From RGIG9115 sp045128915 (lineage in GTDB: Bacteria > Bacillota > Clostridia > UBA1381), in contig JBGVIT010000022.1 in the NCBI GenBank assembly GCA_045128915.1, positions 1 through 64,000 of the forward strand: a stretch of DNA of 64,000 nucleotides, in the 5' to 3' direction. This document shows, piece by piece, positions 8,512-18,276 of this stretch. Numbering within the stretch: position 1 is the stretch's first letter; each line of letters starts with the position of its first letter. Position numbers and translations under genes: made by a program. The notes under the pieces were generated by a model, which did no database searches, had not been told where the DNA came from, and saw nothing but the letters and a program-made list of their open reading frames with translations.

Positions 8512-11500
8512 ATGTTAGAATTTAACAGTTTTGAAGCTATAAAAATCGGGCTTGCATCACCGGAGAAAATTCTCGAATGGTCTTACGGTGAAGTAAAGAA
8601 GCCTGAAACTATAAATTACAGAACTCTTAAGCCTGAAAGAGACGGCTTGTTCTGCGAAAAGATTTTCGGTCCTACAAAGGATTGGGAATGTCATTGCGGA
8701 AAGTACAAAAAAATAAGATATAAAGGTGTAGTCTGCGACCGATGCGGCGTTGAGGTAACAAAATCAAAGGTGCGTCGTGAGCGTATGGGACATATTGAGC
8801 TTGCAACTCCCGTATCACATATCTGGTACTTTAAGGGTGTTCCATCAGCTATGGGACAGATGCTTGACTTGTCACCAAGACATCTTGAGAAAGTTTTGTA
8901 TTTTGCTGCATATATTGTAATAGATAAGGGAGAAACTGACCTTATGCAGAATCAGGTTCTCTCTGAAAGTGAATATACAGCTGCCTGCGAAAAGTACGGA
9001 AATGCATTTAAAGCAGGTATGGGTGCAGAAGCTATATTAGAGCTTCTTAAAAAGATTGACCTTGAACAACTTTCTGTTGAACTCAAAGCTGAACTTGAAG
9101 GTCTTTCAGCAGGTCAGAAAAAGGCTAAAATTCTCAAAAGACTTGAGGTTGTGGAAGCATTCCGTGTATCAGGCAACCGTCCTGAATGGATGATTATGAC
9201 AGTAGTTCCGGTTATCCCGCCCGAACTTCGTCCTATGGTTCAGCTTGACGGTGGCAGATTTGCAACAAGTGACCTTAACGACCTTTACAGACGTGTTATC
9301 AACAGAAACAACCGTCTTAACAGACTTCTTGAGCTTGGCGCACCTGATATTATTATCAGAAACGAAAAGCGTATGCTTCAGGAAGCAGTTGACGCACTTA
9401 TTAATAACGGCAGACGCGGCAGAGTAATTACCGGCCCCGGTAACAGACCTCTTAAGTCTCTTTCAGACCTTCTTAAAGGTAAGCAGGGACGTTTCCGTCA
9501 GAACCTTTTGGGTAAGCGTGTTGACTATTCAGGACGTTCAGTTATCGTTGTAGGCCCTGAACTTAAGATATATCAGTGCGGTCTTCCTAAGGAAATGGCA
9601 ATAGAACTTTTCAAGCCGTTTGTTATGAAAGAGCTTGTAGCACGTAAGCTTGCATTTAATATCAAGAGCTCTAAGCGTATGGTAGAGCGTGGAAGTGCTG
9701 AGGTCTGGGATGTGCTTGAAGATGTTATTAAAGAGCATCCCGTACTTCTTAACCGTGCACCAACGCTTCACAGATTGGGTATTCAGGCGTTTGAGCCGGT
9801 GCTTGTAGAAGGCAGAGCGCTTAAGCTTCATCCGTTGGTATGTACAGCGTACAACGCCGACTTCGACGGTGACCAGATGGCTGTTCACGTGCCTCTTTCA
9901 CCTGAAGCACAGGCAGAAGCAAGATTCCTTATGCTTTCAGCAAACAACCTTTTGAAGCCTCAGGACGGTAATCCTGTAACAGTTCCTACTCAGGACATGA
10001 TTCTCGGTAGTTATTACCTTACAATCGTTAAGGAAGATGAGCCGGGCGCAGGTATGGTATTTGTTGATGAAGACGAAGCTATCATGGCTTATCACAACAA
10101 AGAAGTAGGACTCCATTCACTTGTTAAAATAAGAAAGACAGGCGTTCTTGACGGAGTTAAGTATTCAAAGCTTATAGAAACTACTGTAGGTAGAATACTC
10201 TTCAATAACAACATTCCTCAGAACATCGGTCTTGTTGACAGAACCAATGCAGAAACTTTCCTTAACTATGAGGTTGACTTCATAGTAGGTAAGAAAGAGC
10301 TTGGTAAGATTATTGACAGATGTATAAGAGTATGCGGTATCACAGAAACTGCAAATATTCTTGACCTTATTAAGTCAACGGGTTATAAATATTCAACTCA
10401 GGGCGCAATCACAGTTGCCGTTTCTGATATTGAAGTTCCCGAAGAAAAGAAATCAATTCTTGCCGACGCTGAAGAACGTGTCGAAAAGATAATGAAGCAG
10501 TACAGACGAGGCTTCCTCACAGACGATGAAAGATATAAAGCAGTTATCGACATCTGGGCAGAAGCTTCAGGTAAGGTAACAAATGCCATGATGGCAAACC
10601 TTGGTAAGTTCAACCCCATATTCATGATGGCTGACTCAGGTGCCCGTGGTAGCGTTAACCAGATAAGACAGCTTGCAGCGATGCGTGGTCTTATGGCGGA
10701 TACTCAGGGTAGAACAGTCGAAATTCCTATCCGTGCAAACTTCCGTGAAGGTCTTAACGTACTTGAGTACTTCATATCTTCTCACGGTGCAAGAAAAGGT
10801 CTTACCGATACAGCGCTCCGTACAGCCGACTCAGGTTACCTTACACGTCGTCTTGTTGACGTATCTCAGGACGTTGTAGTACGTGAAATTGACTGTGGAA
10901 CAGATAAGTATGAAGAAGTAACTGCTATTATGGACGGTAACGAAGTAATCGAGCCTCTTAAGGACCGTATCATAGGCAGAACATCCAAGTTTGATATTGA
11001 GCATCCTGAAACAAAGGCACTTATTGTTAAGGCAGGAGATATTATTACTGATATTGACGCAGATAAGATAGTTGCATCAGGAATTGAGAAGGTTGCAATC
11101 AGAAGCGTTCTCACATGTGACTGCCGCAAGGGTGTATGTGCTAAGTGTTATGGTCGTGACCTTGCAACAGGCGAGCTTGTAAATGTTGGTGAAGCAGTAG
11201 GTATCATAGCAGCTCAGTCTATCGGTGAACCCGGTACACAGCTTACCATGCGTACCTTCCACGCCGGCGGTGTTGCATCAGGAAGCGATATTACACAAGG
11301 TCTTCCACGTATCGAAGAACTTTTCGAAGCACGTAAGCCTAAGGGTGTTGCAATCATCTCTGAGATTTCAGGCCGTGTAAGCGTTTCTGAATCAAAGAGA
11401 AAGCGTGAAGTAATAGTAACAAATGATGAAAACGGAGAAGCTAAGACATATGCAATTCCGTATTCAGCAAGCATTGTTGTAAAAGACGGAGACGTTATCG

Positions 11501-12147
11501 AAAAGGGTGCAGAGCTTACAATGGGTTCAATCAATCCTAACGATATACTCCGTATCCTTGGTCCTCACGACGTTCAGGTTTATATCACACGTGAAGTACA
11601 AAGAACATATCGTATGCAGGGTGTTGATATTAACGACAAGCACGTTGAGGTTATTACAAGACAGATGCTCCGTAAGGTAAGAGTAGAAGAGTCAGGAGAT
11701 ACAAATCTTCTCGTTGGCGCACTTGTGGATATATTCGAGCTTGAAGCTGCCAATAAGGAAGTTGACAGAATTTCTGATTATCTTGAAGCAAATGGCGGAG
11801 AAGCACCTGCACCGCACATTGATGAAGAAACCGGTGAAATCGTTGATGAAGATTACATCGCGGTTCCTTCTAATTTCCAGGGCAGACATGCAACATATTC
11901 TCCCGTATTGCTTGGTATCACAAAAGCATCACTTGCTACTGATTCGTTCCTTTCAGCTGCATCATTCCAGGAAACAACGAAGGTTCTTACTGATGCCGCG
12001 ATTAAAGGTAAGGTTGATCCTCTTATCGGTATCAAGGAAAACGTTATTATCGGTAAGCTGATACCTGCCGGAACAGGTATGTCTTTGTATAAAGATATTA
12101 ATATCAAGGTTGAAGGTCAGGTAATACCTAACGAACAGATAAAATAA
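8512..12147 (+). CDS. rpoC: DNA-directed RNA polymerase beta-prime subunit
   Basis: Carries the active-site Mg2+ of RNA polymerase. The 1211-residue product shows the N-terminal zinc ribbon (CHCGKYKKIRYKGVVCDRCG), the invariant NADFDGDQM metal-binding motif, the trigger-loop/bridge region around GARGSVNQIRQLAAMRG, and the second Cys cluster (CDCRKGVCAKCYG). The start is ATG with a clear GGAGG site, 26 bases after rpoB. A 10-bp hairpin after the gene probably ends the operon. Confidence 0.98.
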   Translation: MLEFNSFEAIKIGLASPEKILEWSYGEVKKPETINYRTLKPERDGLFCEKIFGPTKDWECHCGKYKKIRYKGVVCDRCGVEVTKSKVRRERMGHIELATPVSHIWYFKGVPSAMGQMLDLSPRHLEKVLYFAAYIVIDKGETDLMQNQVLSESEYTAACEKYGNAFKAGMGAEAILELLKKIDLEQLSVELKAELEGLSAGQKKAKILKRLEVVEAFRVSGNRPEWMIMTVVPVIPPELRPMVQLDGGRFATSDLNDLYRRVINRNNRLNRLLELGAPDIIIRNEKRMLQEAVDALINNGRRGRVITGPGNRPLKSLSDLLKGKQGRFRQNLLGKRVDYSGRSVIVVGPELKIYQCGLPKEMAIELFKPFVMKELVARKLAFNIKSSKRMVERGSAEVWDVLEDVIKEHPVLLNRAPTLHRLGIQAFEPVLVEGRALKLHPLVCTAYNADFDGDQMAVHVPLSPEAQAEARFLMLSANNLLKPQDGNPVTVPTQDMILGSYYLTIVKEDEPGAGMVFVDEDEAIMAYHNKEVGLHSLVKIRKTGVLDGVKYSKLIETTVGRILFNNNIPQNIGLVDRTNAETFLNYEVDFIVGKKELGKIIDRCIRVCGITETANILDLIKSTGYKYSTQGAITVAVSDIEVPEEKKSILADAEERVEKIMKQYRRGFLTDDERYKAVIDIWAEASGKVTNAMMANLGKFNPIFMMADSGARGSVNQIRQLAAMRGLMADTQGRTVEIPIRANFREGLNVLEYFISSHGARKGLTDTALRTADSGYLTRRLVDVSQDVVVREIDCGTDKYEEVTAIMDGNEVIEPLKDRIIGRTSKFDIEHPETKALIVKAGDIITDIDADKIVASGIEKVAIRSVLTCDCRKGVCAKCYGRDLATGELVNVGEAVGIIAAQSIGEPGTQLTMRTFHAGGVASGSDITQGLPRIEELFEARKPKGVAIISEISGRVSVSESKRKREVIVTNDENGEAKTYAIPYSASIVVKDGDVIEKGAELTMGSINPNDILRILGPHDVQVYITREVQRTYRMQGVDINDKHVEVITRQMLRKVRVEESGDTNLLVGALVDIFELEAANKEVDRISDYLEANGGEAPAPHIDEETGEIVDEDYIAVPSNFQGRHATYSPVLLGITKASLATDSFLSAASFQETTKVLTDAAIKGKVDPLIGIKENVIIGKLIPAGTGMSLYKDINIKVEGQVIPNEQIK

Positions 12148-12167
12148 AGAGCTTTTGAAGTTCTATC

Positions 12168-12198
12168 GGGGATGCATGGTTATGCATCCCCTATTCTG
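12168..12198 (+). terminator. Hairpin after rpoC
   Basis: A 10-bp perfect stem (12168-12177 with 12182-12191, loop GGTT) follows the rpoC stop. The T-tract is poor (tattctgtc), so termination may be partial and the flippase gene just downstream may be read through. Confidence 0.55.
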
Positions 12199-12218
12199 TC
12201 AGGAAGGAGATATGATTT

Positions 12219-13892
12219 GTGACTGACAAAAAGCAATCATTTATGAAGAATGTAAGTGTCATTCTCGTAGCTCAGCTGCTTGTTAAACTTTTTGGTCTTA
12301 TGTACCGTATGGTGATTACCAACATAAAAGGCTTTGGTGATGCAGGCAACGGATTTTATACAGCAGGTTTTCAGGTATATACGCTGCTCCTTGCCATATC
12401 GTCAGTAGGTGTGCCTAACGCCATATCCAAAATGGTTGCAGAACGTGCAGCGGTTAAGGATTATAAAGGTGCATACCGCGTTTTCAAAACAGCCTTTGTT
12501 CTGTTTGCAGGGATAGGTTTTGTGTGCAGTCTTGCTTTGTATTTTGGTGCAGAGTTTGTAGCTTACAGGATTGTACATATGGAGGGCGTTGAATATACAA
12601 TGCGTGCATTAGCACCTTCAATATTCTTCGTATGCGTTTCCAGCGTAATTAGAGGATATTTTGTAGGTCTGCAGAACATGAACGCTACAAGCACATCTCA
12701 GGTGCTTGAACAGATTTTCAAATGCAGTCTGACTATTCTGTTTGTATTCCTTGCAGTAGGACAGAAGCCTGAATTTATGGCTGCTTGGGCAAACTTTGCT
12801 ACATCCCTTGCAACAGTCCTCAGCTTTGGCTATTTGCTTTTGTTCTATAAAAAGCATAAAAAAGATATTGACGAAAAGCTTCGATTGACAGATATGTCAC
12901 AGTTTAAGAAAATATCTGTCCGCACCATGATGAAAAATATCCTGATGATATCAATACCTATCTCTCTCGGCTCAATAATATCAGCCATTAACAGAGTTAT
13001 AGATACTGCAACAATCACAAGAGGTATAGAAATCGCATTTTCGTCATGTATTCCGGCTTACGGCAATACTCCTGCAATTATGATGCCAACGGCAAAACAG
13101 TTAAATGACGAAGCAGTACGTCTGGCAGGGGTGCTTGGAAAGAGTGACACTCTCATTAATATGCCACTCGCACTTAATATCGCTTTTGCGACGGTGCTTG
13201 TTCCGTCAATATCAGGAGCGTTGGCAATAGGTGACAAAAAAGAAGCCGCAGGCAAAATCAACTATTCATTCTTAATATCAATACTGCTTATTCTTCCGTG
13301 TGCTTTCGGATATATTTCTCTTGCACATCCTATTTATAAACTCATATATCCCAATGCACAGCTTGGTTATGACCTGCTCCAGATAAGCTCTGTTGCTTTG
13401 ATTTTTACGGCTCTTAACCAGACTATATCAGGCTCACTTCAGGGCATGGGCAAGGTATATACTCCTGCAACGGGACTTGTATGTGGCTGCGTAGCAAAAA
13501 TAATACTCAACATTGTCCTTATACGTATTCCGTCTGTTAATATTTACGGTGCGGCAATCAGCTCTGTGGTGTGTCAGATGATTTCATTTACAATCTGCTT
13601 TACGGTGCTTGCCCGAAATATTTCGCTGAAAATGAACATTATGAAATACGTATTTAAGCCTCTTTGCGCAGGGGGTATAATGGGAGTTGCAGCATACTTT
13701 GTGTATAAAGGTGTAATGACGATTATAAAATCCAATTTTATTGCACTTCCCGTCACAATCGTAATAGCAGCAAGTATTTACGGCGTGCTTATTTTCAAAT
13801 TTAATATTATGACAGAGGAAGAAATAAAGATGCTGCCTGCAGGTGACAGACTTTATGGACTTCTTAAAAAAATAAAGTTGATTAAAAAATGA
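12219..13892 (+). CDS. SpoVB/MurJ-like polysaccharide flippase (MATE-like, MOP superfamily)
   Basis: Integral membrane protein of 557 residues with about 14 hydrophobic segments. It is of the SpoVB/polysaccharide-biosynthesis type that flips lipid-linked cell-wall precursors across the membrane. Supporting segments include the N-terminal GFGDAGNGFYTAGFQVY and the central SIPISLGSIISAINRVIDT. The start is GTG at 12219 (AGGAAGGAGAT upstream); the ATG seven bases earlier is closed by a stop. It could act in spore cortex, capsule or general peptidoglycan export; sequence alone does not decide. A terminator overlaps its stop codon. Confidence 0.8.
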   Translation: MTDKKQSFMKNVSVILVAQLLVKLFGLMYRMVITNIKGFGDAGNGFYTAGFQVYTLLLAISSVGVPNAISKMVAERAAVKDYKGAYRVFKTAFVLFAGIGFVCSLALYFGAEFVAYRIVHMEGVEYTMRALAPSIFFVCVSSVIRGYFVGLQNMNATSTSQVLEQIFKCSLTILFVFLAVGQKPEFMAAWANFATSLATVLSFGYLLLFYKKHKKDIDEKLRLTDMSQFKKISVRTMMKNILMISIPISLGSIISAINRVIDTATITRGIEIAFSSCIPAYGNTPAIMMPTAKQLNDEAVRLAGVLGKSDTLINMPLALNIAFATVLVPSISGALAIGDKKEAAGKINYSFLISILLILPCAFGYISLAHPIYKLIYPNAQLGYDLLQISSVALIFTALNQTISGSLQGMGKVYTPATGLVCGCVAKIILNIVLIRIPSVNIYGAAISSVVCQMISFTICFTVLARNISLKMNIMKYVFKPLCAGGIMGVAAYFVYKGVMTIIKSNFIALPVTIVIAASIYGVLIFKFNIMTEEEIKMLPAGDRLYGLLKKIKLIKK

Positions 13893-13922
13893 GATGCACA
13901 AAATTGTGCATCTCATTTTTTA
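13886..13922 (+). terminator. Terminator of the flippase gene
   Basis: The stem atgagatgcaca / tgtgcatctcat spans the stop codon and is followed by six T. The flanking A-tract makes it potentially bidirectional. Confidence 0.85.
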
Positions 13923-14088
13923 TGAATATATATAGATTAATTGTTAAATAATTAAGGTAGGTATCAAATGTTAATATACTATGACAAATGGTTAAAATCA
14001 ACAAATGTATAGTTGACTTTTTTGAAATTTTATGATAGAGTTATAATGGTGGAAAATTTTGGCGAATAAATCGACACAAGGTGATTTT

Positions 14089-14472
14089 ATGATAAAAATT
14101 GATGCTACCGTTAAGAGCGAAACTAAATATATTGCATATATAGTAATATTGCTAAGCGTTATAATGCAGGCTGCTTTTTTAATAATAGGCGCGTGGGATT
14201 ACAAGGTGTTGCTTGGTAATATACTAAGCGGAATTGCTGTAATACTTAATTTTCTTTTTATGGGTATAACGGTGCAAAAAGCTGTAACTAAAGAAAAATC
14301 TGCAGCTCAGACGGCTATGCGGGTGTCTATGCTCTACCGTATGCTTTTTCTGATTGTGGTAGTGATAATAGGCGTGGTGTCGCCGGCATTTAATATGTGG
14401 GCAGTTTTGATTACGTTATTTTTTCCGCGAATTGCGGTTTTCATCCGCCCGTTTGTAAAAAGAGAGAATTAA
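14089..14472 (+). CDS. Small membrane protein at head of ATP synthase operon (AtpI-like)
   Basis: A 127-residue protein (from the ATG at 14089) with four predicted hydrophobic helices and basic ends, the pattern of ATP synthase subunit I proteins that assist c-ring assembly. Identity is inferred mainly from position: it precedes atpB and is co-directional. An upstream in-frame TTG at 14059 is possible, but AAGGTG sits at the right distance for 14089. A TATAAT-like -10 (14042-14047) may be the operon promoter, although its -35 is poor. Confidence 0.6.
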   Translation: MIKIDATVKSETKYIAYIVILLSVIMQAAFLIIGAWDYKVLLGNILSGIAVILNFLFMGITVQKAVTKEKSAAQTAMRVSMLYRMLFLIVVVIIGVVSPAFNMWAVLITLFFPRIAVFIRPFVKREN

Positions 14473-14506
14473 TGACATTTTGGTTTTTATCGGAGGTGAA
14501 AAACTG

Positions 14507-15400
14507 ATGAATAAAAAAAACAACTGCTTTGTAGTTGTTGATATGTTGTATATATTAATGATGATTCTGCCGATAGTGGCAGGGATAATAATTAAAATTC
14601 TCACTTCGCCCTTGGCTCAGGGCATACACATCAGCGGAGCGCAGATTTATTTGCGAGTCCCTATGCCTGTTCAGGAGCTTATAATCACATCTGCACAGAT
14701 TAATTCATGGCTGGTAGTGATTTCGGTTTTTGGCTTGTGCTTATTCTTGACACATGGACTAAGCACAGACCACCCAGACAATCGTCAGCATCTTGCAGAA
14801 TGGCTTGTGGAAAAAACAGAGGGCTTGGTAAAGCAGAATATGGGCGAGTATTTCTCCGGTTTTGCGCCTTTTATAGCTTCTGTTATAGCTCTGTCGGCGT
14901 TTTCAAGCTTACTGTCGTTGGTTGGACTATTCCCGCCTACATCAGATTTGAACGTTGTGGCAGGCTGGGCGGTAGTTTCATTTATACTTATAATGTATTA
15001 CAAGTTAAAATGCGGACCTGTTCATTATATTAAAAGCCTTGCAAGTCCGGTGCTTCTTACGCCGCTTAATGTAATAAGTGAAATTGCAACTCCCGTTTCT
15101 ATGGCGTTTCGTCATTACGGAAACGTACTTTCCGGTTCTGTAATATCAGTTCTTGTTGCTGCGGGACTTCAGGGACTATCAAATATTTTGCTCGGATGGC
15201 TGCCGGGTTTCTTGGGAGAAATTCCGCTTTTGGGAATAGGCATACCTGCTGTGCTTTCCATTTACTTTGATGTGTTCAGCGGTTGCCTGCAGGCATACAT
15301 TTTTGCGATGCTTACCATGATGTATGTAGCAGACGGTTTCCCTATGGATGAGTATTTTAATAAAATAAAAAAGAAAAAAACAAATCAGGAGGTAGTTTGA
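14507..15400 (+). CDS. atpB: F-type ATP synthase subunit a
   Basis: Membrane stator subunit that forms the two ion half-channels against the c-ring. The 297-residue product has about six hydrophobic helices. The penultimate region contains SEIATPVSMAFRHYGNVLSG, with the essential stator Arg. The ATG at 14507 has CGGAGGTGAAAA upstream; the longer frame starting at 14480 lacks a ribosome site. atpE follows immediately. Compare the unusual c subunit for ion specificity. Confidence 0.93.
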   Translation: MNKKNNCFVVVDMLYILMMILPIVAGIIIKILTSPLAQGIHISGAQIYLRVPMPVQELIITSAQINSWLVVISVFGLCLFLTHGLSTDHPDNRQHLAEWLVEKTEGLVKQNMGEYFSGFAPFIASVIALSAFSSLLSLVGLFPPTSDLNVVAGWAVVSFILIMYYKLKCGPVHYIKSLASPVLLTPLNVISEIATPVSMAFRHYGNVLSGSVISVLVAAGLQGLSNILLGWLPGFLGEIPLLGIGIPAVLSIYFDVFSGCLQAYIFAMLTMMYVADGFPMDEYFNKIKKKKTNQEVV

Positions 15401-15401
15401 T

Positions 15402-15686
15402 ATGTTAGAACTTGCTATTGGTATTATTTTAGGTGCGTGTGCGTTAGGTGCGGGTATGGCTATGATAGCCGGTATAGGCCCCGGTATCGGTGAAGGTAAC
15501 GCTGTGGCAAAAGCCTGCGAAGCAATAGGCCGTCAGCCTGAATGTAAGGGTGATGTAACAAGTACAATGCTTATGGGTTGTGCTATTGCAGAAACAACCG
15601 GTCTTTACGCGTTGGTTATTGCAATCTTGCTTATTTTCGTTGCGCCCAATCTTTTGATTGATATTTTGATGAGTGCTATCGGTTAA
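15402..15686 (+). CDS. atpE: F-type ATP synthase subunit c
   Basis: A 94-residue hairpin proteolipid of the rotor ring. Helix 1 contains GIGPGIGEG, with a Glu at residue 31. The polar loop is GRQPE. Helix 2 contains AETTG, with the ion-binding Glu at residue 64 and Thr 65. A carboxylate in helix 1 where Na+ rings usually have Gln matches the two-carboxylate motif described for Fusobacterium nucleatum. Na+ coupling is therefore likely but inferred. The gene has a strong AGGAGG and sits between atpB and atpF. Confidence 0.95.
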   Translation: MLELAIGIILGACALGAGMAMIAGIGPGIGEGNAVAKACEAIGRQPECKGDVTSTMLMGCAIAETTGLYALVIAILLIFVAPNLLIDILMSAIG

Positions 15687-15703
15687 TTCAGGGAGTTGAT
15701 AAA

Positions 15704-16213
15704 ATGATACAATCATTAGAAGTTATTTCTGTCAATCTGTGGAATATTATTATTTCTCTTGCTAACCTATTGATTCTATATGCTATAATCAAGAAGTTTT
15801 TGTTCAAGCCTGTAAAGAATGTTATGAGCAAAAGGCAGGCTGAAATTGATGAGCGTTATTCATCAGCAAACGAGGCTGAAAAAGCGGCGCATGAAAGCAA
15901 AAGTGAATGGGAAGCCAGACTTGGCAGAGCAACTCAGGAGGCTTCGGATATTTTATCTCAGGCTACTGATAATGCAAAACTCCGCAGCGACAAAATAATA
16001 GACGAAGCCAGAAATCGTGCTGAAACTATTATTCGTCAGGCAGAATCTGAGGCTGACCTGGAATACAAAAAAGCTGCTGATAAAATAAAGCATGAAATCG
16101 TTGAAGTATCAGGAGATATTGCAGAAAAACTCCTTGGCAGAGAAGTGAACACCGAGGACCACAGAAACCTGATAGATTCCTTTATTGAAAATATAGGCGA
16201 CAAGTCTGAATAA
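15704..16213 (+). CDS. atpF: F-type ATP synthase subunit b
   Basis: Peripheral stalk subunit, 169 residues. It has one N-terminal membrane helix (about 10-30) and a long, charged, Ala- and Glu-rich coiled coil that dimerises and reaches to delta and alpha. The length and the segment FLFKPVKNVMSKRQAEIDERY fit AtpF. It lies 17 bases after atpE. Confidence 0.93.
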   Translation: MIQSLEVISVNLWNIIISLANLLILYAIIKKFLFKPVKNVMSKRQAEIDERYSSANEAEKAAHESKSEWEARLGRATQEASDILSQATDNAKLRSDKIIDEARNRAETIIRQAESEADLEYKKAADKIKHEIVEVSGDIAEKLLGREVNTEDHRNLIDSFIENIGDKSE

Positions 16214-16251
16214 AATTGTTCTTAATTTTGCGAAAGGAGTTAACGATAATA

Positions 16252-16782
16252 ATGACTGAAATCAGCAGAGAATACGGTCAGGCCATTTTTATGCTTGCTT
16301 GTGAAAAAGATAAAAAAACAGAATATAGAGATGCGCTTGAAGAGATTAAGACAGCTTTTGATAAAAATCCTGATTTTATGATTTTGTTATCTTCTCCCGG
16401 CGTGTCTAAAAGTGAACGCTTGTCAATAATCGAAAAAACGTTTTCAGGACATATGCCCGAAGATGTAGTTTCATATTTATCACTTATGTGTGATAAAGGC
16501 AGACTCTCCGAGTTTTCGGAGTCTGTGGAGGAATATGAGAATTTGCTTTCCGAGTCCCAAAAGGTAAAGGTTGCAAAGGTAACAAGTGCTGTGGAGCTTA
16601 CTGAGGAAGAGAAAACAGCTCTTACAAAAAAGCTTATGACAGCGTACAAAACAAATGTAAGTATAGAATATTGTATTGATAGCTCGATTCTTGGTGGAGT
16701 GGTAGTGGAAATGGACGGAAAAGTGTTGGACGGAAGTCTGCGCAGTCGTCTCAAGGATATTAAGGAAGTGATTAACAGATGA
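16252..16782 (+). CDS. atpH: F-type ATP synthase subunit delta
   Basis: Peripheral stalk protein that links subunit b to the alpha/beta head. It has 176 residues from the ATG at 16252, chosen because AAAGGAG lies just upstream and the text begins MTEISREYGQAIFMLA, typical of AtpH. The longer frame from 16216 lacks a ribosome site. The C-terminal ILGGVVVEMDGKVLDGSLRSRL motif is characteristic. The stop overlaps the atpA start by four bases. Confidence 0.93.
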   Translation: MTEISREYGQAIFMLACEKDKKTEYRDALEEIKTAFDKNPDFMILLSSPGVSKSERLSIIEKTFSGHMPEDVVSYLSLMCDKGRLSEFSESVEEYENLLSESQKVKVAKVTSAVELTEEEKTALTKKLMTAYKTNVSIEYCIDSSILGGVVVEMDGKVLDGSLRSRLKDIKEVINR

Positions 16783-18272
16783 GTACAAGAGCAGAAGAAA
16801 TAAGCAGTATTATAAAAGAACAAATAAAAAACTACAAATCTGCATTGGAAATGAAAGAAACAGGAACAGTTATTCTTGTAGGTGACGGAATTGCAAGAGT
16901 ATATGGTCTTAGCGAATGTATGTCAGGAGAGCTTCTGGAGTTTGATGACGGAAGCTATGGCATGGCTCAGAACCTTGAAAGTGAAACCGTTTCGGTTGCG
17001 CTTCTTTCCAATGAAAATAATATACGTGAAGGCTCGTCAGTAAAAAGAACGGGTAAGGTTTTGTCTGTGCCTGTTGGTGAAGCACTTCTTGGCCGTGTTG
17101 TAAACACCTTAGGTGAGCCTATTGACGGAAAAGGTCCCGTTTCTGCCGCCGGCTCAAGACCGGTAGAATCGGAAGCGCCGGGTATAATAGAAAGAAAAAG
17201 CGTATCAGTACCGTTACAGACGGGTATTAAAGCCATCGACAGTATGATTCCCATAGGCAGAGGTCAGCGAGAGCTTATTATAGGCGACCGACAGACAGGA
17301 AAAACCGAAATTGTAATTGATACTATAATAAACCAGAAAAATACAGACGTTATATGTATATACGTGGCAATAGGTCAGAAAAACAGCTCCGTTGTTCAGC
17401 TTGTAAATCAGCTTACTGCCGCAGGCGCAATGGAATACACCATTGTAGTTTCAGCATCAGCCTCGGAGTCAGCGCCTCTCCAATATATTGCTCCTTATGC
17501 CGGCTGCGCAATGGCTGAATATTTCAGAGAGCAGGGAAAGGACGTTCTTATCATTTATGATGACCTTTCCAAGCACGCTGTTGCATATCGTGCGCTTTCA
17601 CTTCTTATTCGCCGCCCGCCCGGAAGAGAGGCATATCCGGGAGATGTATTCTATCTCCATTCAAGACTTCTTGAACGTGCGGCTTGTGTTGCTCCGGAAT
17701 TTGGTGGCGGTTCTATTACAGCGTTGCCTATTATAGAAACTCAGGCAGGAGATGTATCAGCGTACATTCCGACCAACGTAATTTCTATCACAGATGGACA
17801 AATATTCCTTGAAACTGAGCTTTTCCATGCAGGTGTAATGCCTGCTATAAACCCCGGTATTTCTGTAAGCCGTGTAGGTGGCTCAGCTCAGATAAAGGGC
17901 ATGAAAAAGGTAGCCGGTGAATTAAAGCTTCTATATTCACAGTATCGTGAGCTTCAGTCCTTTGCACAGTTCGGAAGTGATTTGGATGCGGATACAAAAG
18001 CAAGACTTGCCCTTGGTGAGCGTATAGTTGAGGTTCTTAAGCAGGACCGAAATGCACCCGTTCGTGTAGGCTGTCAGATTGCTATCGTATATGCAGTAAT
18101 AAACGGTTATCTAAATGATGTACCCGTTAAGGAAGTAAAGAAATATGAGCAGGGGCTTTATGAACTGCTTGAGAATAAATATTCCGATTTCCTCAGTCGT
18201 GTAGAGTCAGGCTCATGGGACGATGAGGATATAGACAGACTTAAGACAGCACTTTCAGAGCTTAAGAGGTGA
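16779..18272 (+). CDS. atpA: F-type ATP synthase subunit alpha
   Basis: Non-catalytic nucleotide-binding subunit of F1, 497 residues. It has an N-terminal beta-barrel, Walker A GDRQTGKTE, and the family motif PAINPGISVSRVGGSAQ. The ATGA overlap with atpH and the 4-base gap to atpG indicate tight translational coupling. Confidence 0.97.
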   Translation: MSTRAEEISSIIKEQIKNYKSALEMKETGTVILVGDGIARVYGLSECMSGELLEFDDGSYGMAQNLESETVSVALLSNENNIREGSSVKRTGKVLSVPVGEALLGRVVNTLGEPIDGKGPVSAAGSRPVESEAPGIIERKSVSVPLQTGIKAIDSMIPIGRGQRELIIGDRQTGKTEIVIDTIINQKNTDVICIYVAIGQKNSSVVQLVNQLTAAGAMEYTIVVSASASESAPLQYIAPYAGCAMAEYFREQGKDVLIIYDDLSKHAVAYRALSLLIRRPPGREAYPGDVFYLHSRLLERAACVAPEFGGGSITALPIIETQAGDVSAYIPTNVISITDGQIFLETELFHAGVMPAINPGISVSRVGGSAQIKGMKKVAGELKLLYSQYRELQSFAQFGSDLDADTKARLALGERIVEVLKQDRNAPVRVGCQIAIVYAVINGYLNDVPVKEVKKYEQGLYELLENKYSDFLSRVESGSWDDEDIDRLKTALSELKR

Positions 18273-18276
18273 GGAT

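Noticed and set aside
14028..14047. Strong promoter TTGACT...TATAAT for the ATP synthase operon
   Set aside because: The two hexamers are separated by about 23 bases, too far for SigA; only the -10 was kept as a weak candidate.
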